DNA from: Patescibacteria group bacterium
GTDB lineage: Bacteria > Patescibacteriota > Patescibacteriia > Magasanikbacterales > GWA2-37-8
Reading direction: 5' to 3'
Assembly: GCA_028705565.1 (NCBI GenBank)
Contig: JAQWDH010000008.1
Location: 1-49,843 of the forward strand
DNA: 49,843 nt
In this document: positions 38,126-47,422 of the stretch, piece by piece
How positions within the stretch are numbered: the stretch's first letter is position 1
Layout of the letters: each line of letters begins with the position of its first letter
Position numbers and translations under genes: made by a program
The notes under the pieces: generated by a model
Told to the model about the DNA's origin: nothing
Seen by the model: only the letters and a program-made list of their open reading frames with translations
Databases searched by the model: none

Positions 38126-40330
38126 TCAGTCAAACGCATTGACCACGCTAACGATTTTGTTTTTTAGGCTGTTTTTATCCAATTCCGCCAATTTATAAAT
38201 CTCTTCGGCCGAGCCGGATTTAAAGTATGAATCAACGCCGATTGTTCTCTCCGAGCAATCAGATGGCAGAATAAACGGATACAAAAACCCTTTCCAGCCG
38301 TTGTGCAGTATGATTGTTTTTTTTCTTTCCTCATCAGGTAAAATTTCCAACGCCTTCCGCGGATTGTTCTTTTGTAATTCTTCAAACAATTGAGGAGAAG
38401 TTACGGCGACTATTTTAACGTCCAGCCCGTCTTGGGCGAGTTCCGGCAAAATTTTTAAAACATTCATCATCATTTGCGCGCCGCTTATCGCCAAAACGAT
38501 TTTTCTTTTTCCGTTATTTTGAAAATCGCGAAAAACATAAGCTCCGTTAATCGCTTCACGCGCCGGAGGAGTCCCGTTCCCCCGTTCAAAAACCAAAGTA
38601 TTTGTTCTCGGCAAAGCCAAAATTATCGGCTCGGCTTTTTTAAGAGCGTAAAAAAGCATTTCCACGCACTCGTTCGCGTCCAATGGTTTGTAAACTTTTA
38701 TCCCGGGCAAAGAGCCGAAAAGAGACATCCAAAAAGTTCCCTGATGCGTTGGCCCGTCTTCTCCTGTTTCGGGCCCGTCGTGCGAAGCCAAAGCGATAAA
38801 AAATCCTTTGTTTTCCGGATTCAAATGATTATTCACCAAAGCCAAACGGATGCAGTGTGAAGATAAAAGAGTAAAAACCGCGTAAGCGCCAAAAACGGAA
38901 ACCGGGTGAAATTCTCCGGGTAAAATATCCTGTGTCATGGCTGACGACATCATCGCCATATTTTGTTCGGCGATTCCGAAACGAATGCCGCGCCCTAAAA
39001 TATTTTTGCGATTTATAATTCCGTAAATTTCTTCCGCCTCGTTCGTCAAAACCGACTTGCTCAAATCTCCGGCGCCAGCATAAAAAAATGCGGTTTTTTT
39101 CATCAACCATTTGAAAAACGCGCTTGATGACTTGCGTATGGAGATTTCTTCGCCGGATTTAAAAATCAATTCCTCTGGCAAAACATCCGGACGCGCAATG
39201 CTTGCCGGATTCACAAGCGGCCTGCCGGATAATTTCTTTTCCATTTTTTTAACCAAAACGCCTTCCGGTTTAATGTTTTCCGCCGCGATTTCCATCCTTC
39301 GCGCTATATACCGCGCGTCTTCTTCATTTAATTTTCCAAAAATATATTCAATATCCAAAATCGTTTTTCCTTCCTCGCCCGGGATGTTAAAACCCAATTT
39401 TTTTACAGCTTTTACATAATCTGAATGGTTCAACATTGAACCGTGCGACCCGGCGGTATTTTCTTTGGCTCCGTAGCATTTGCCTTTTACCGTATGCGAC
39501 AAGACAACTGTCGGTGAATTGTTTTTAAATCCTTTTTTCGCCAGATGATACGCGCGCGCGAGCTGTGACAAATTTTGTCCGTCAACTTCAATCACATTCC
39601 AACCGAAACCGAGCCAATGATTAAGATAACGCGACACGATAACTTCTTCAATCGGACCGTCAACGCCGAAGTGATTGTAGTCCAAACTTACGATTAAATT
39701 TTTCATTCCCGTCGCCGCCAAAACATTGCGCGCCTCATAACTGATTCCTTCCTCGCTTTCAGCGTCGCCGATAAAAACCCAAACTTTCGTGTCCAAACCG
39801 CAAGAGCTATGCGCCAACGCAATTCCTCCGGCAACTGAAAATCCGTGTCCTGACGGACCTGTTGAATAATCAGAAAGAGGATAACAACTTTCAGCGTGTC
39901 CTTGCGGACCGTCAGGGTGGCGGAAACGAATTAAGTCCTCTGGAAAAACGGATTTGATAACAGCGGGAGAAAACTGCCGCCCTTCGCGGCGCATTGTTTC
40001 ATATATCAAAGACAGTCCGGAATATAAAAGCGGCGCGCAATGACCGGCGCTCCAAACAACTCTGTCACGCCCGGGATCTTTCGGGTCCAAAGGATTAAAG
40101 GCTAAAACTCCGCTGAAAATCAAAGACAAAAATTGTTCAACTTTTGAACTGCTTCCGCCCGGATGTCCCGATTGCGACGCTTCCACAGTCGCAAAAATCA
40201 ATCCACGCAAAATCTTGGCGAACTTCTCAATTTTTTTAACATCAAATCCGTCAATCGCGGTTGATTTTTCCTTTCGCAAATCAACATACTCCCCTTCAAC
40301 GGATTTTGAATTTTTTATTTTAAAAACCAT
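38126..40330 (-). CDS. tkt: Transketolase
   Basis: SGHPGGSSSKVEQ, IGDAESEEGISYEA, RFGIAEQNMAMM, DGPTHQ. Confidence 0.93.
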   Translation of the reverse strand: MVFKIKNSKSVEGEYVDLRKEKSTAIDGFDVKKIEKFAKILRGLIFATVEASQSGHPGGSSSKVEQFLSLIFSGVLAFNPLDPKDPGRDRVVWSAGHCAPLLYSGLSLIYETMRREGRQFSPAVIKSVFPEDLIRFRHPDGPQGHAESCYPLSDYSTGPSGHGFSVAGGIALAHSSCGLDTKVWVFIGDAESEEGISYEARNVLAATGMKNLIVSLDYNHFGVDGPIEEVIVSRYLNHWLGFGWNVIEVDGQNLSQLARAYHLAKKGFKNNSPTVVLSHTVKGKCYGAKENTAGSHGSMLNHSDYVKAVKKLGFNIPGEEGKTILDIEYIFGKLNEEDARYIARRMEIAAENIKPEGVLVKKMEKKLSGRPLVNPASIARPDVLPEELIFKSGEEISIRKSSSAFFKWLMKKTAFFYAGAGDLSKSVLTNEAEEIYGIINRKNILGRGIRFGIAEQNMAMMSSAMTQDILPGEFHPVSVFGAYAVFTLLSSHCIRLALVNNHLNPENKGFFIALASHDGPETGEDGPTHQGTFWMSLFGSLPGIKVYKPLDANECVEMLFYALKKAEPIILALPRTNTLVFERGNGTPPAREAINGAYVFRDFQNNGKRKIVLAISGAQMMMNVLKILPELAQDGLDVKIVAVTSPQLFEELQKNNPRKALEILPDEERKKTIILHNGWKGFLYPFILPSDCSERTIGVDSYFKSGSAEEIYKLAELDKNSLKNKIVSVVNAFD

Positions 40331-40333
40331 AAA
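40247..40333. repeat. Transketolase 5'-end segment, duplicated at 42583-42669
   Basis: 86/87 identical by manual alignment; first 80 nt identical. Confidence 0.9.
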
Positions 40334-40372
40334 ATTTTACATTGATAAGTATACATCAACCGATATATATTT

Positions 40373-41059
40373 TTAGCTCTTTAAATTTACAAGGTGAATA
40401 AACTTGTCTAAAAATTTTTTTAAAGAAAATTCGTTTTGAAGTATTTTTTTTGTTTCGGCAGAAAAATCAAAGTCATTATAACTTACAAGTTTCGGATTGT
40501 TATTTTTGTCAAAATCCAACAAACAAACTCCAATTAAGTCGGGTTTGTGCGGGAAATCCATGTCTTTAAATAATTTTATGTATTTTTGTAAATCTTTTTC
40601 ATTAATAATTTCAATTTTTTGTTCTTTTCCTCGTAAATTTCCTTTGTTTTTTGAATAATATGGCGTATGTCCGCGCAATACCAAAAAATGGGCAAAACCT
40701 ACGCCCTGTCTCCTGATGTTTGCCGTCTCTCCCATGAGATTTTCAAAATAATTATTTGCATTCTGTTTGTAGTTTGACGTGACGAATTTAAAACTAACAG
40801 TTGCCACGATTTTTTCTTTTTTGAATATTGCTATATCAAGATCTTTCAAATAATATTTTCCGTCAAACGTCGCTTCTTTACCGTCGCCAATTCCCAATGA
40901 TTTGATAGAAAAACTTTTTCCGAGCTTATTTAAAATTGTTTCGGATAAAAATTTGTGAATTGGCACTAATTTTTTTATGCTTCTGGCGCCGCCTTTCTTA
41001 TTATAAGCCTTAAAGGACGCGCTGATTGCTGATAAAAATTTACTGCCTATCTGACCCAT
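40373..41059 (-). CDS. Putative type II restriction endonuclease, cassette 1
   Basis: DGKYYLKDLDIAIFKKEKIVATVSFKF (PD-(D/E)xK-like), NYFENLMGETANIRRQG; directly downstream of a cognate-looking methylase. Confidence 0.6.
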   Translation of the reverse strand: MGQIGSKFLSAISASFKAYNKKGGARSIKKLVPIHKFLSETILNKLGKSFSIKSLGIGDGKEATFDGKYYLKDLDIAIFKKEKIVATVSFKFVTSNYKQNANNYFENLMGETANIRRQGVGFAHFLVLRGHTPYYSKNKGNLRGKEQKIEIINEKDLQKYIKLFKDMDFPHKPDLIGVCLLDFDKNNNPKLVSYNDFDFSAETKKILQNEFSLKKFLDKFIHLVNLKS

Positions 41060-41073
41060 ATGATTGTTGGTAA

Positions 41074-42534
41074 TTAAAATAAAGCAGGTTGTGTTTTAAA
41101 AAATTGAGGATGTACAAAATCTTTCAGAAAACTTTTGGCGTATGATTTATAACCGCCACGATAACTCTTTGATACTGAGCTGATATGTTCTTTCATTAGG
41201 TCGGAGTTTAAAGCGTCGCACAGTTCATAAAGATCTATACTATTTTTTGGTTTGACACAATACCCGGCATAGAAGCTCGCATTTTCATCTTCAACCACAA
41301 AAAATCTTGGAGAGATGTTCATGGTACTGGTTATAATTTTTTTGCCAAAACTGGTTTTAAGACCTTGGTTTCGTCCAAAAGCGTAAAATTCTTCATAATT
41401 TTTACCGCCCCCCTTATCTCTCATTGCTAAAATATTCTTGTGATTAAGGAAATACTTATATGCTTCAGGGTATTTTTTTTTAAAAGTATCATGATTAATT
41501 ATTTTTTCGTTCTTATACGGGAAAATCAAAAAAAGATTTTGGCTCATACCTTTATATGTAGATGCCTTGATGATTGGTACGCACAAATTTTTTTCTATTT
41601 TATATTCGCCAAAATAGTGATATTGGTTGTCACTTTTGTCTGGTGAAAAAATATAAATATCATCTTTAAGAGTGGCGATTCCGTAGTGAATGTCTGCCAC
41701 CTCTTGAAGCGTAGAATATTTTTTGTTAAGTTTAACTACCTTGTCTAAATATTTTTGGTCAAAAAATTCCCATCGTTCTGTCCGCATGTGTTGGATTGAT
41801 ATTTTTTTAAATTCAATATTTTGAAAATCATTTTTAAAATTTTCCGCATACAAAAAGCCATTGGTTTTTTCTTTTTGCAAGAGTGTAATTGCGGTGTATG
41901 TCGTTGCGTCTTTAAAAATTTGCCAATGATCAAAATTTACGATTTTTGTCAAGTGTGGCAGCATCAAATTGCGTAAATTTTTGCCGGCGGCAGAATAAAA
42001 ATGAGAATTAGGTGTAATGAAAACAATTTTTCCGTTGTCTTTTAGTAATTTTAAAGCTCGCTCAAAGAAACAATAATATAAATCAATTGAACCATTTGAG
42101 GCTGTTATAAAATTATTTTGCAATTGTTCTTTTCTGCCGTTAAGATTTTGAATACGGACATAAGGCGGGTTGCCAATTATAAAATTAAATTTCTCATTAA
42201 AATTGTGGAAACAAAAATCATCATCTATTTCATTAAACTTGGTGATTTTATTTTTTGATAATTTTTGCAAGTTTTGTTTGGTTTTTTCTATATAATCTGA
42301 CGATAAATCAATAAAATAAATATTTTCTTCTATAACTTTGTTTATGGGCTTACCGGATAATTTTGCCAATTTTTTTGCCGCGATTATTGTGAAAACACCT
42401 TCGCCACAACCGGCATCCAATACCTTTTCTTTTCCTGTGATTTTTTGACTATTTAACGCTTCGCCAACCATAAAATCAGCCACCCATTCGGGGGTAAAAA
42501 CAACGCCGTTTTCTTTTTTTATTTTTGCGTTCAT
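41074..42534 (-). CDS. N6-adenine DNA methyltransferase (type II, Eco57I/TaqI-like), cassette 1
   Basis: VLDAGCGEGVFTIIAAK, IIGNPPYVRIQNLNGRKEQL. Confidence 0.9.
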   Translation of the reverse strand: MNAKIKKENGVVFTPEWVADFMVGEALNSQKITGKEKVLDAGCGEGVFTIIAAKKLAKLSGKPINKVIEENIYFIDLSSDYIEKTKQNLQKLSKNKITKFNEIDDDFCFHNFNEKFNFIIGNPPYVRIQNLNGRKEQLQNNFITASNGSIDLYYCFFERALKLLKDNGKIVFITPNSHFYSAAGKNLRNLMLPHLTKIVNFDHWQIFKDATTYTAITLLQKEKTNGFLYAENFKNDFQNIEFKKISIQHMRTERWEFFDQKYLDKVVKLNKKYSTLQEVADIHYGIATLKDDIYIFSPDKSDNQYHYFGEYKIEKNLCVPIIKASTYKGMSQNLFLIFPYKNEKIINHDTFKKKYPEAYKYFLNHKNILAMRDKGGGKNYEEFYAFGRNQGLKTSFGKKIITSTMNISPRFFVVEDENASFYAGYCVKPKNSIDLYELCDALNSDLMKEHISSVSKSYRGGYKSYAKSFLKDFVHPQFFKTQPALF

Positions 42535-42583
42535 GGGTATATTATAGCAAAAATCTTACTTTTCCCAAAATCTTCCCTCCTCT
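42514..42583. repeat. Second copy of the LtaS-like 3' end, promoter and methylase start (= 44721-44790)
   Basis: 70/70 identical by manual alignment. Confidence 0.93.
42541..42549 (-). promoter_or_regulatory. Extended -10 promoter TGCTATAAT, 6 nt before the cassette-1 methylase ATG
   Basis: Minus strand TTTTTGCTATAATATACCCATG. Confidence 0.55.
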
Positions 42584-42666
42584 CCGTCAATCGCGGTTGA
42601 TTTTTCCTTTCGCAAATCAACATACTCCCCTTCAACGGATTTTGAATTTTTTATTTTAAAAATCAT
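42556..42666 (-). pseudogene. Chimeric 36-codon mini-ORF: transketolase codons 1-28 fused in frame to the LtaS-like C-terminus
   Basis: MIFKIKNSKSVEGEYVDLRKEKSTAIDG|EEGRFWEK*. Confidence 0.85.
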
Positions 42667-42712
42667 AAATTAAAAATGAATGTCCGGAACAATGTCCAGA
42701 ACTTAAAATTTT

Positions 42713-43624
42713 TTATTTTAAATCTAAAATAAGATTTTCAAAACCAACTGTATTTACCCAATAATTATTAGGATTACTATTAAGAAATTTTTTTATTTCT
42801 TTTCTTTGCGTGGTTACCTTGTCTCCATATCCATTATCGCCAAGTAAAATATTGGAGTACTTGCCGTCTAAAAAAGAAATGAAAGAAACATTATTTTTTT
42901 CAGTCAATCCCAAAATCTCTATCAATTCTGATATTTGCTTATCTTGTCCGCCGCCGGAAGTATTAAGATGTTTTGCTTCGCAGAGCAAAATTTTATTTTT
43001 TACTTTGATTATTAAATCAAGTCTCTTGTTTTGCTTTTTGGTTTTAATTTTTACGTCTAAATTTTTGCGTACATTTTTTAAGTTAAATTTTTTAGAAAAT
43101 TTTACTACGCAATAATTAGTTTTAAAAAAATTATCCCAATCAAAAACTTCCTTAAATCCTTGTTTTTCTAAAATATGGACGAGCTTGTTTTCTCCGCATT
43201 TTCCTTTTTTACGAGATGAATTCGTGTCCAATATCGCCTGCACCCATTCTTCCGGCGACATTTCATTTAATATTCTTTTGGCAAAATATCTTTCAGTAAT
43301 TTTTTTCAGCAGATTTATTTCTTTTTTTGCTTCACCGATAATATTATCACAAGCGTTTACAAAACAAGCGAATTCGGAGCAGTTGGAGTATTTACCGATA
43401 ATTTTTGATAACTCTAAAAAATATTTATCAACCACGGTCGGTTTTTCTTTTTTACTTCGCAATGTTCTTATTGTAATTAAAATATTTTTTATTTCTTTGG
43501 TATTTTTAATGTATTTATTCAAATCCGGGTGCTTTTCGTCAAATACATAAAAATCATCAAGTAATTTTTCTTGATGATTTTTTGATATTTCAAAATAATG
43601 CAGGTTGTCTTGAATTTTTTTCAT
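42713..43624 (-). CDS. Putative type II restriction endonuclease, cassette 2
   Basis: KRLDLIIKVKNKILLCEAKHLNTSGGGQDKQISELIE (D...ExK); overlaps the end of a methylase ORF. Confidence 0.78.
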   Translation of the reverse strand: MKKIQDNLHYFEISKNHQEKLLDDFYVFDEKHPDLNKYIKNTKEIKNILITIRTLRSKKEKPTVVDKYFLELSKIIGKYSNCSEFACFVNACDNIIGEAKKEINLLKKITERYFAKRILNEMSPEEWVQAILDTNSSRKKGKCGENKLVHILEKQGFKEVFDWDNFFKTNYCVVKFSKKFNLKNVRKNLDVKIKTKKQNKRLDLIIKVKNKILLCEAKHLNTSGGGQDKQISELIEILGLTEKNNVSFISFLDGKYSNILLGDNGYGDKVTTQRKEIKKFLNSNPNNYWVNTVGFENLILDLK

Positions 43625-44741
43625 AATAAATAAGGTTTAAAAATTTATAAGCAAAGTCAAAAGATATCCTTTTGCGATTATTGTCTCTAAAATTAGTAAG
43701 AAAAAATGAAAAATATTTTTCACGATTGGCTGATAATTGGTTATTAAATTTATTCATTAATTCAATTTGTTCATTGATAGATACTTCTTTTTTAAAAATC
43801 AAATGAGCCATATTTCGCGAGGTATTTTTTCCGACAAGACCTGCTATCTTATACTTTCTTATATCTTCAAGCTGTATTTTTTTGCCGTTTTTACTGTCTA
43901 TGGCTCTTAAAAATAAAATGTTTTTTTCAAGTAATTTTTTAATGCTGTCGCTTAATTTTAATATTTTTTTATCTTTGATATTCTGCAACGCAATTTCCAC
44001 CTTATACTCTCCGGACTTTAAATAATCCTCCGTAAGACGAAATACGCCTAATTCATTTTTAGCATCTTTTATTTTATAAATAAATTCTCCGCCAAACTGC
44101 CATCCTGATTTTTTTTCAAGTGTTAATTTAATTTTTTTATTTTCAGGGTATATCGTGGCGTTTATAATGTTTTTTTCGGATATTTTTTGTTTTCTTTTAA
44201 AATAAAATGAAATTACATTGTAAGTTGTATCGTCAAAAACTTGTTCCGAAAAAATATTTAATTTTATAATTTCAAATTTTGCAAAAAATAATTCTCTGAT
44301 TTTTTTTGAATTTTCCGCGCATAAAAAATTTAATGGCACAATAATAATGCCCTCCTCGCAATTTAAAATTGAAAAGATGGAAACTTGGTACAAATCTTCA
44401 AAGTTGGAATTTTTTCCAGAAAAAAATTCTTTCTTAATTTCTTTTGTGGCTTTATTTTTATGTAAGTATGGCGGATTGGTGCAAACGAATTTATAATCTT
44501 TTGGCGAATTTATGGAATCATTTAAAAAGACGTTTTGTTCATCAATATAATTTTTATCATAATCAAAACCTGTAACTTTTTTACATTTATTGCTTTTTGA
44601 CCAACTTAACAAGTCCTGATTACCGGCAAATGGATCTGTAATTTCTTTGTTTTTAACAAATTCACCGAATCCTTGCAATATGCAGTCGGAATTGGTAGTA
44701 AAAAATTGGCCTAAATTGCGTTTTTTTATTTTTGCGTTCAT
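43590..44741 (-). CDS. N6-adenine DNA methyltransferase, cassette 2
   Basis: LGQFFTT, ITDPFAGNQDLLSW, FVCTNPPYLHKNKATKEI. Confidence 0.85.
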   Translation of the reverse strand: MNAKIKKRNLGQFFTTNSDCILQGFGEFVKNKEITDPFAGNQDLLSWSKSNKCKKVTGFDYDKNYIDEQNVFLNDSINSPKDYKFVCTNPPYLHKNKATKEIKKEFFSGKNSNFEDLYQVSIFSILNCEEGIIIVPLNFLCAENSKKIRELFFAKFEIIKLNIFSEQVFDDTTYNVISFYFKRKQKISEKNIINATIYPENKKIKLTLEKKSGWQFGGEFIYKIKDAKNELGVFRLTEDYLKSGEYKVEIALQNIKDKKILKLSDSIKKLLEKNILFLRAIDSKNGKKIQLEDIRKYKIAGLVGKNTSRNMAHLIFKKEVSINEQIELMNKFNNQLSANREKYFSFFLTNFRDNNRKRISFDFAYKFLNLIYYEKNSRQPALF

Positions 44742-44790
44742 GGGTATATTATAGCAAAAATCTTACTTTTCCCAAAATCTTCCCTCCTCT
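44721..44790. repeat. LtaS-like 3' end, promoter and methylase start; duplicated at 42514-42583
   Basis: 70/70 identical by manual alignment. Confidence 0.93.
44748..44756 (-). promoter_or_regulatory. Extended -10 promoter TGCTATAAT, 6 nt before the cassette-2 methylase ATG
   Basis: Identical to the cassette-1 promoter. Confidence 0.55.
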
Positions 44791-47036
44791 AACATTCGCC
44801 TTTTCCATTTGTAAAATTCCATAAATTCACACAATGACAGCGGTGTGGACGCGGAGGACGAAAAATCTTCTGAACCGCAAGTTAAACCGCTCGGAACCGC
44901 GTAATCCGTTTTTATTTCCCCTTTTTCATCGGCCTGATTGATAAAAAGTCCAAACTCGTGCATACCCAAAAGATTCGGGTATTTCGCCCTGTCGTCAAAA
45001 ATAGAATGTCCTTCAAAAGAATTCGGGACATTAATGTCAAGCATTTGTAAAATCGTTGGCGCGAAATCCAAACCTGAAGAATATAAATCAACTTCTTTCG
45101 GCAAAACACTGTTCGGGATATACATCAAAAAAAGGTTTTCGTCATAAAAATTCATTTTATTATATTCATCAGGAAAAGTTTTTTTGTCGTAAGCGGTCGG
45201 AAAAACCGCGTGGTCCGCAATGGCGATAAAAATCGTATTTTCCGACAGCGGACTTGTTTTAAATTCGTCCCAAAATTTTCCGAACGCGTCGTCGGTTGTG
45301 TGAATCGCGTTGAAAAGAGCTGTTTTTCCTTCGCGATACGGAATCGCGTCTTGCGCTGAATTAAACGGAGGGTGCGTGTCAACAGTTGAAATCATTGCCA
45401 AAAACGGCTCGTCGGCTTTTTCGTTTATAATTTTTTTGAACGCCGGAAACATCTGATGGTCTGAGTATCCCCACGCCAAAGGTTCGCCTTGAATATATTT
45501 TTTCAATTCATCCGTGCCATAACTTTCATCCACGCCCATGCTTGCAAAAATAGTATCTTTATTCGCGAAATTTTTTTCCACCGCCGTAACATAAACTCCG
45601 TATTTATATCCGCCGTATTCTTTCAAAATTTTCGGCAAACATAACAAATGGTGGCTCTTTAGCCGTTTTTCCTCGGTGATTTCGTTGTGACCGGTGGGCG
45701 GAAGAAATGAACACAATTGAGACAAGAGTCCTGTCACTGTCGGGGTAGAAGCATTGAAATATTTTTTAAAAATCGTGGTTTGCGGGTCTTCCGCCATTTT
45801 TTTAAGATTTGGCGTCAAAGCGACCGAACGCGGATTATACACGTCCGTCAAACGGGAGGAAAAAGATTCCAAAAACACGATAATGATATTCGGACGCTTT
45901 TCAGCGAAACTTTCAGGCAATAATTTTTTATCCGACGAGTCATAAATTTGTTCTTTGTGATTCACAAAAAATTCGTTCAAATCATAATCAAGCCCGAACC
46001 GTTTCAATTTTTCCAAAATTATCGGAGACAATGCCGCGTTTTCGTCCGCGCCTTTGAAATAATCATAAAAAGATTTTATAACGATTGATTCCGGCGTGTT
46101 TCGGAAAGAAGAAATGCCGACAAGCGAAAGTACCGCCACGCCAATTAAAGAAAAATTGTAAAAAAGCCAATAACGCTTTGGGGCGAGCAGATGCGCGCGC
46201 GCGAATTTTTTGAAAATAAAAATCCAACAGAATAAAAAAATCGCAAAAAGAACGAACAAATACCAATAATTCCAAATTATTTTCCCTCCGCCTTCGGCAT
46301 GCTGTAAAATGACAGGACTTACATAAAGTCCGGCTCCGAACAAAACTCCCAAATTCACAAACCACGCGAATAAAACCGCGGTAAAAAATATGGTCCAAAA
46401 AGACAATAAAAAATATCTCAAAAAATTTTTTGTCTGCCAATAAATTAAGCTCGCCACGCCGAATCCCAAAAGCCAAAACATCGTCATTGACCACGCGCGG
46501 AACAAGGAAATGTTAAAAATTTTCGCGTTCGGGTCCAAAATGTAATAACTGCGCGCGAGATATTGAAAAATTCCGGAAACCAAAAAAATGAAATACAAAA
46601 GCAAAAAAACCGCGCGGTTCACGATGAGCCAATTTTTCGCGGCCGGGTGCAATGATAAAAAATAATGAAACCGCAAAAACAAAATCAAAATAACCGCGGA
46701 AACATAAAAAAAACTCAACAGTTCAAAACGCGAAAAAAATACAAGAAAAATAAGAGAAAAAACGAAAAATAAATTATCCAAAAAACCGCCAAATTCGTTT
46801 CGCCAAAAAGGATGCCGCCTATATTTTTCCGTGAGATGAATAAAAACAAATTTTAAAAAACGGAAGCCAAGATACGCGACCGCCCATGTTGCAAGCGAGA
46901 TAACCACAAACCGCCAGTGAGGGCGGTACTTTATGTGATACCAATTCCAACCGGCGGAAATGATAAAAGAACCGACAATGGCATAAGAGCCGGACTTTAT
47001 TTTCTTAATAAAATTTCCAATGTTTTTAAAATTCAT
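44763..47036 (-). CDS. LtaS/MdoB-like sulfatase-superfamily phosphoglycerol transferase
   Basis: N-terminal TM bundle; NIIIVFLESFSSRLTDVY, NASTPTVTGLLSQLCSFLPP, FIAIADHAVF. Confidence 0.88.
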   Translation of the reverse strand: MNFKNIGNFIKKIKSGSYAIVGSFIISAGWNWYHIKYRPHWRFVVISLATWAVAYLGFRFLKFVFIHLTEKYRRHPFWRNEFGGFLDNLFFVFSLIFLVFFSRFELLSFFYVSAVILILFLRFHYFLSLHPAAKNWLIVNRAVFLLLYFIFLVSGIFQYLARSYYILDPNAKIFNISLFRAWSMTMFWLLGFGVASLIYWQTKNFLRYFLLSFWTIFFTAVLFAWFVNLGVLFGAGLYVSPVILQHAEGGGKIIWNYWYLFVLFAIFLFCWIFIFKKFARAHLLAPKRYWLFYNFSLIGVAVLSLVGISSFRNTPESIVIKSFYDYFKGADENAALSPIILEKLKRFGLDYDLNEFFVNHKEQIYDSSDKKLLPESFAEKRPNIIIVFLESFSSRLTDVYNPRSVALTPNLKKMAEDPQTTIFKKYFNASTPTVTGLLSQLCSFLPPTGHNEITEEKRLKSHHLLCLPKILKEYGGYKYGVYVTAVEKNFANKDTIFASMGVDESYGTDELKKYIQGEPLAWGYSDHQMFPAFKKIINEKADEPFLAMISTVDTHPPFNSAQDAIPYREGKTALFNAIHTTDDAFGKFWDEFKTSPLSENTIFIAIADHAVFPTAYDKKTFPDEYNKMNFYDENLFLMYIPNSVLPKEVDLYSSGLDFAPTILQMLDINVPNSFEGHSIFDDRAKYPNLLGMHEFGLFINQADEKGEIKTDYAVPSGLTCGSEDFSSSASTPLSLCEFMEFYKWKRRMLEEGRFWEK

Positions 47037-47037
47037 T

Positions 47038-47403
47038 TTAAAAAATTCCCGAGTCCTCCTTCGCTTCTCTTCTGATTTTTCTAATATGTTTATTTTCTCT
47101 TCCTGGATTTTGTTTAACTTTTTGTTTCTTTATTCTGTTTTTCAATTCTTTTTCAAGCTCGTCAATCGCTTTATAAATATCATCTTCTTCTATCTCCACA
47201 AAAAGGTCCTTGCCCGGAATTTCCAACTTGCATTCGGCGAAATATTTTTTACCTTTGAGATGATGACTGCTGTTCATTCCGAGAGTTAAATCCGCGCGAA
47301 TGATTTTTTTATAAAATTTATCCAATTTGCCGATTTTCGTTTCGGCGTAAGATTTGATTGCTTCAGTAAGCCCAAATTTTTTTCCCGCGATGAGAATTTG
47401 CAT
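47038..47403 (-). CDS. hpf: Ribosome hibernation promoting factor / sigma-54 modulation family protein
   Basis: MQILIAGKKFGLTEAIKSYAETKIGKLDKFY...IEEDDIYKAIDELEKELKNRIKKQK. Confidence 0.88.
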   Translation of the reverse strand: MQILIAGKKFGLTEAIKSYAETKIGKLDKFYKKIIRADLTLGMNSSHHLKGKKYFAECKLEIPGKDLFVEIEEDDIYKAIDELEKELKNRIKKQKVKQNPGRENKHIRKIRREAKEDSGIF

Positions 47404-47422
47404 ACGAATTAAATTAAAAAAA

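Noticed and set aside
42670-42700. Direct repeat atgtccggaac/aatgtccagaac, considered as an R-M controller (C-box) site
   Set aside because: No C-protein gene in either cassette and no GACT...AGTC C-box structure; too short to support.
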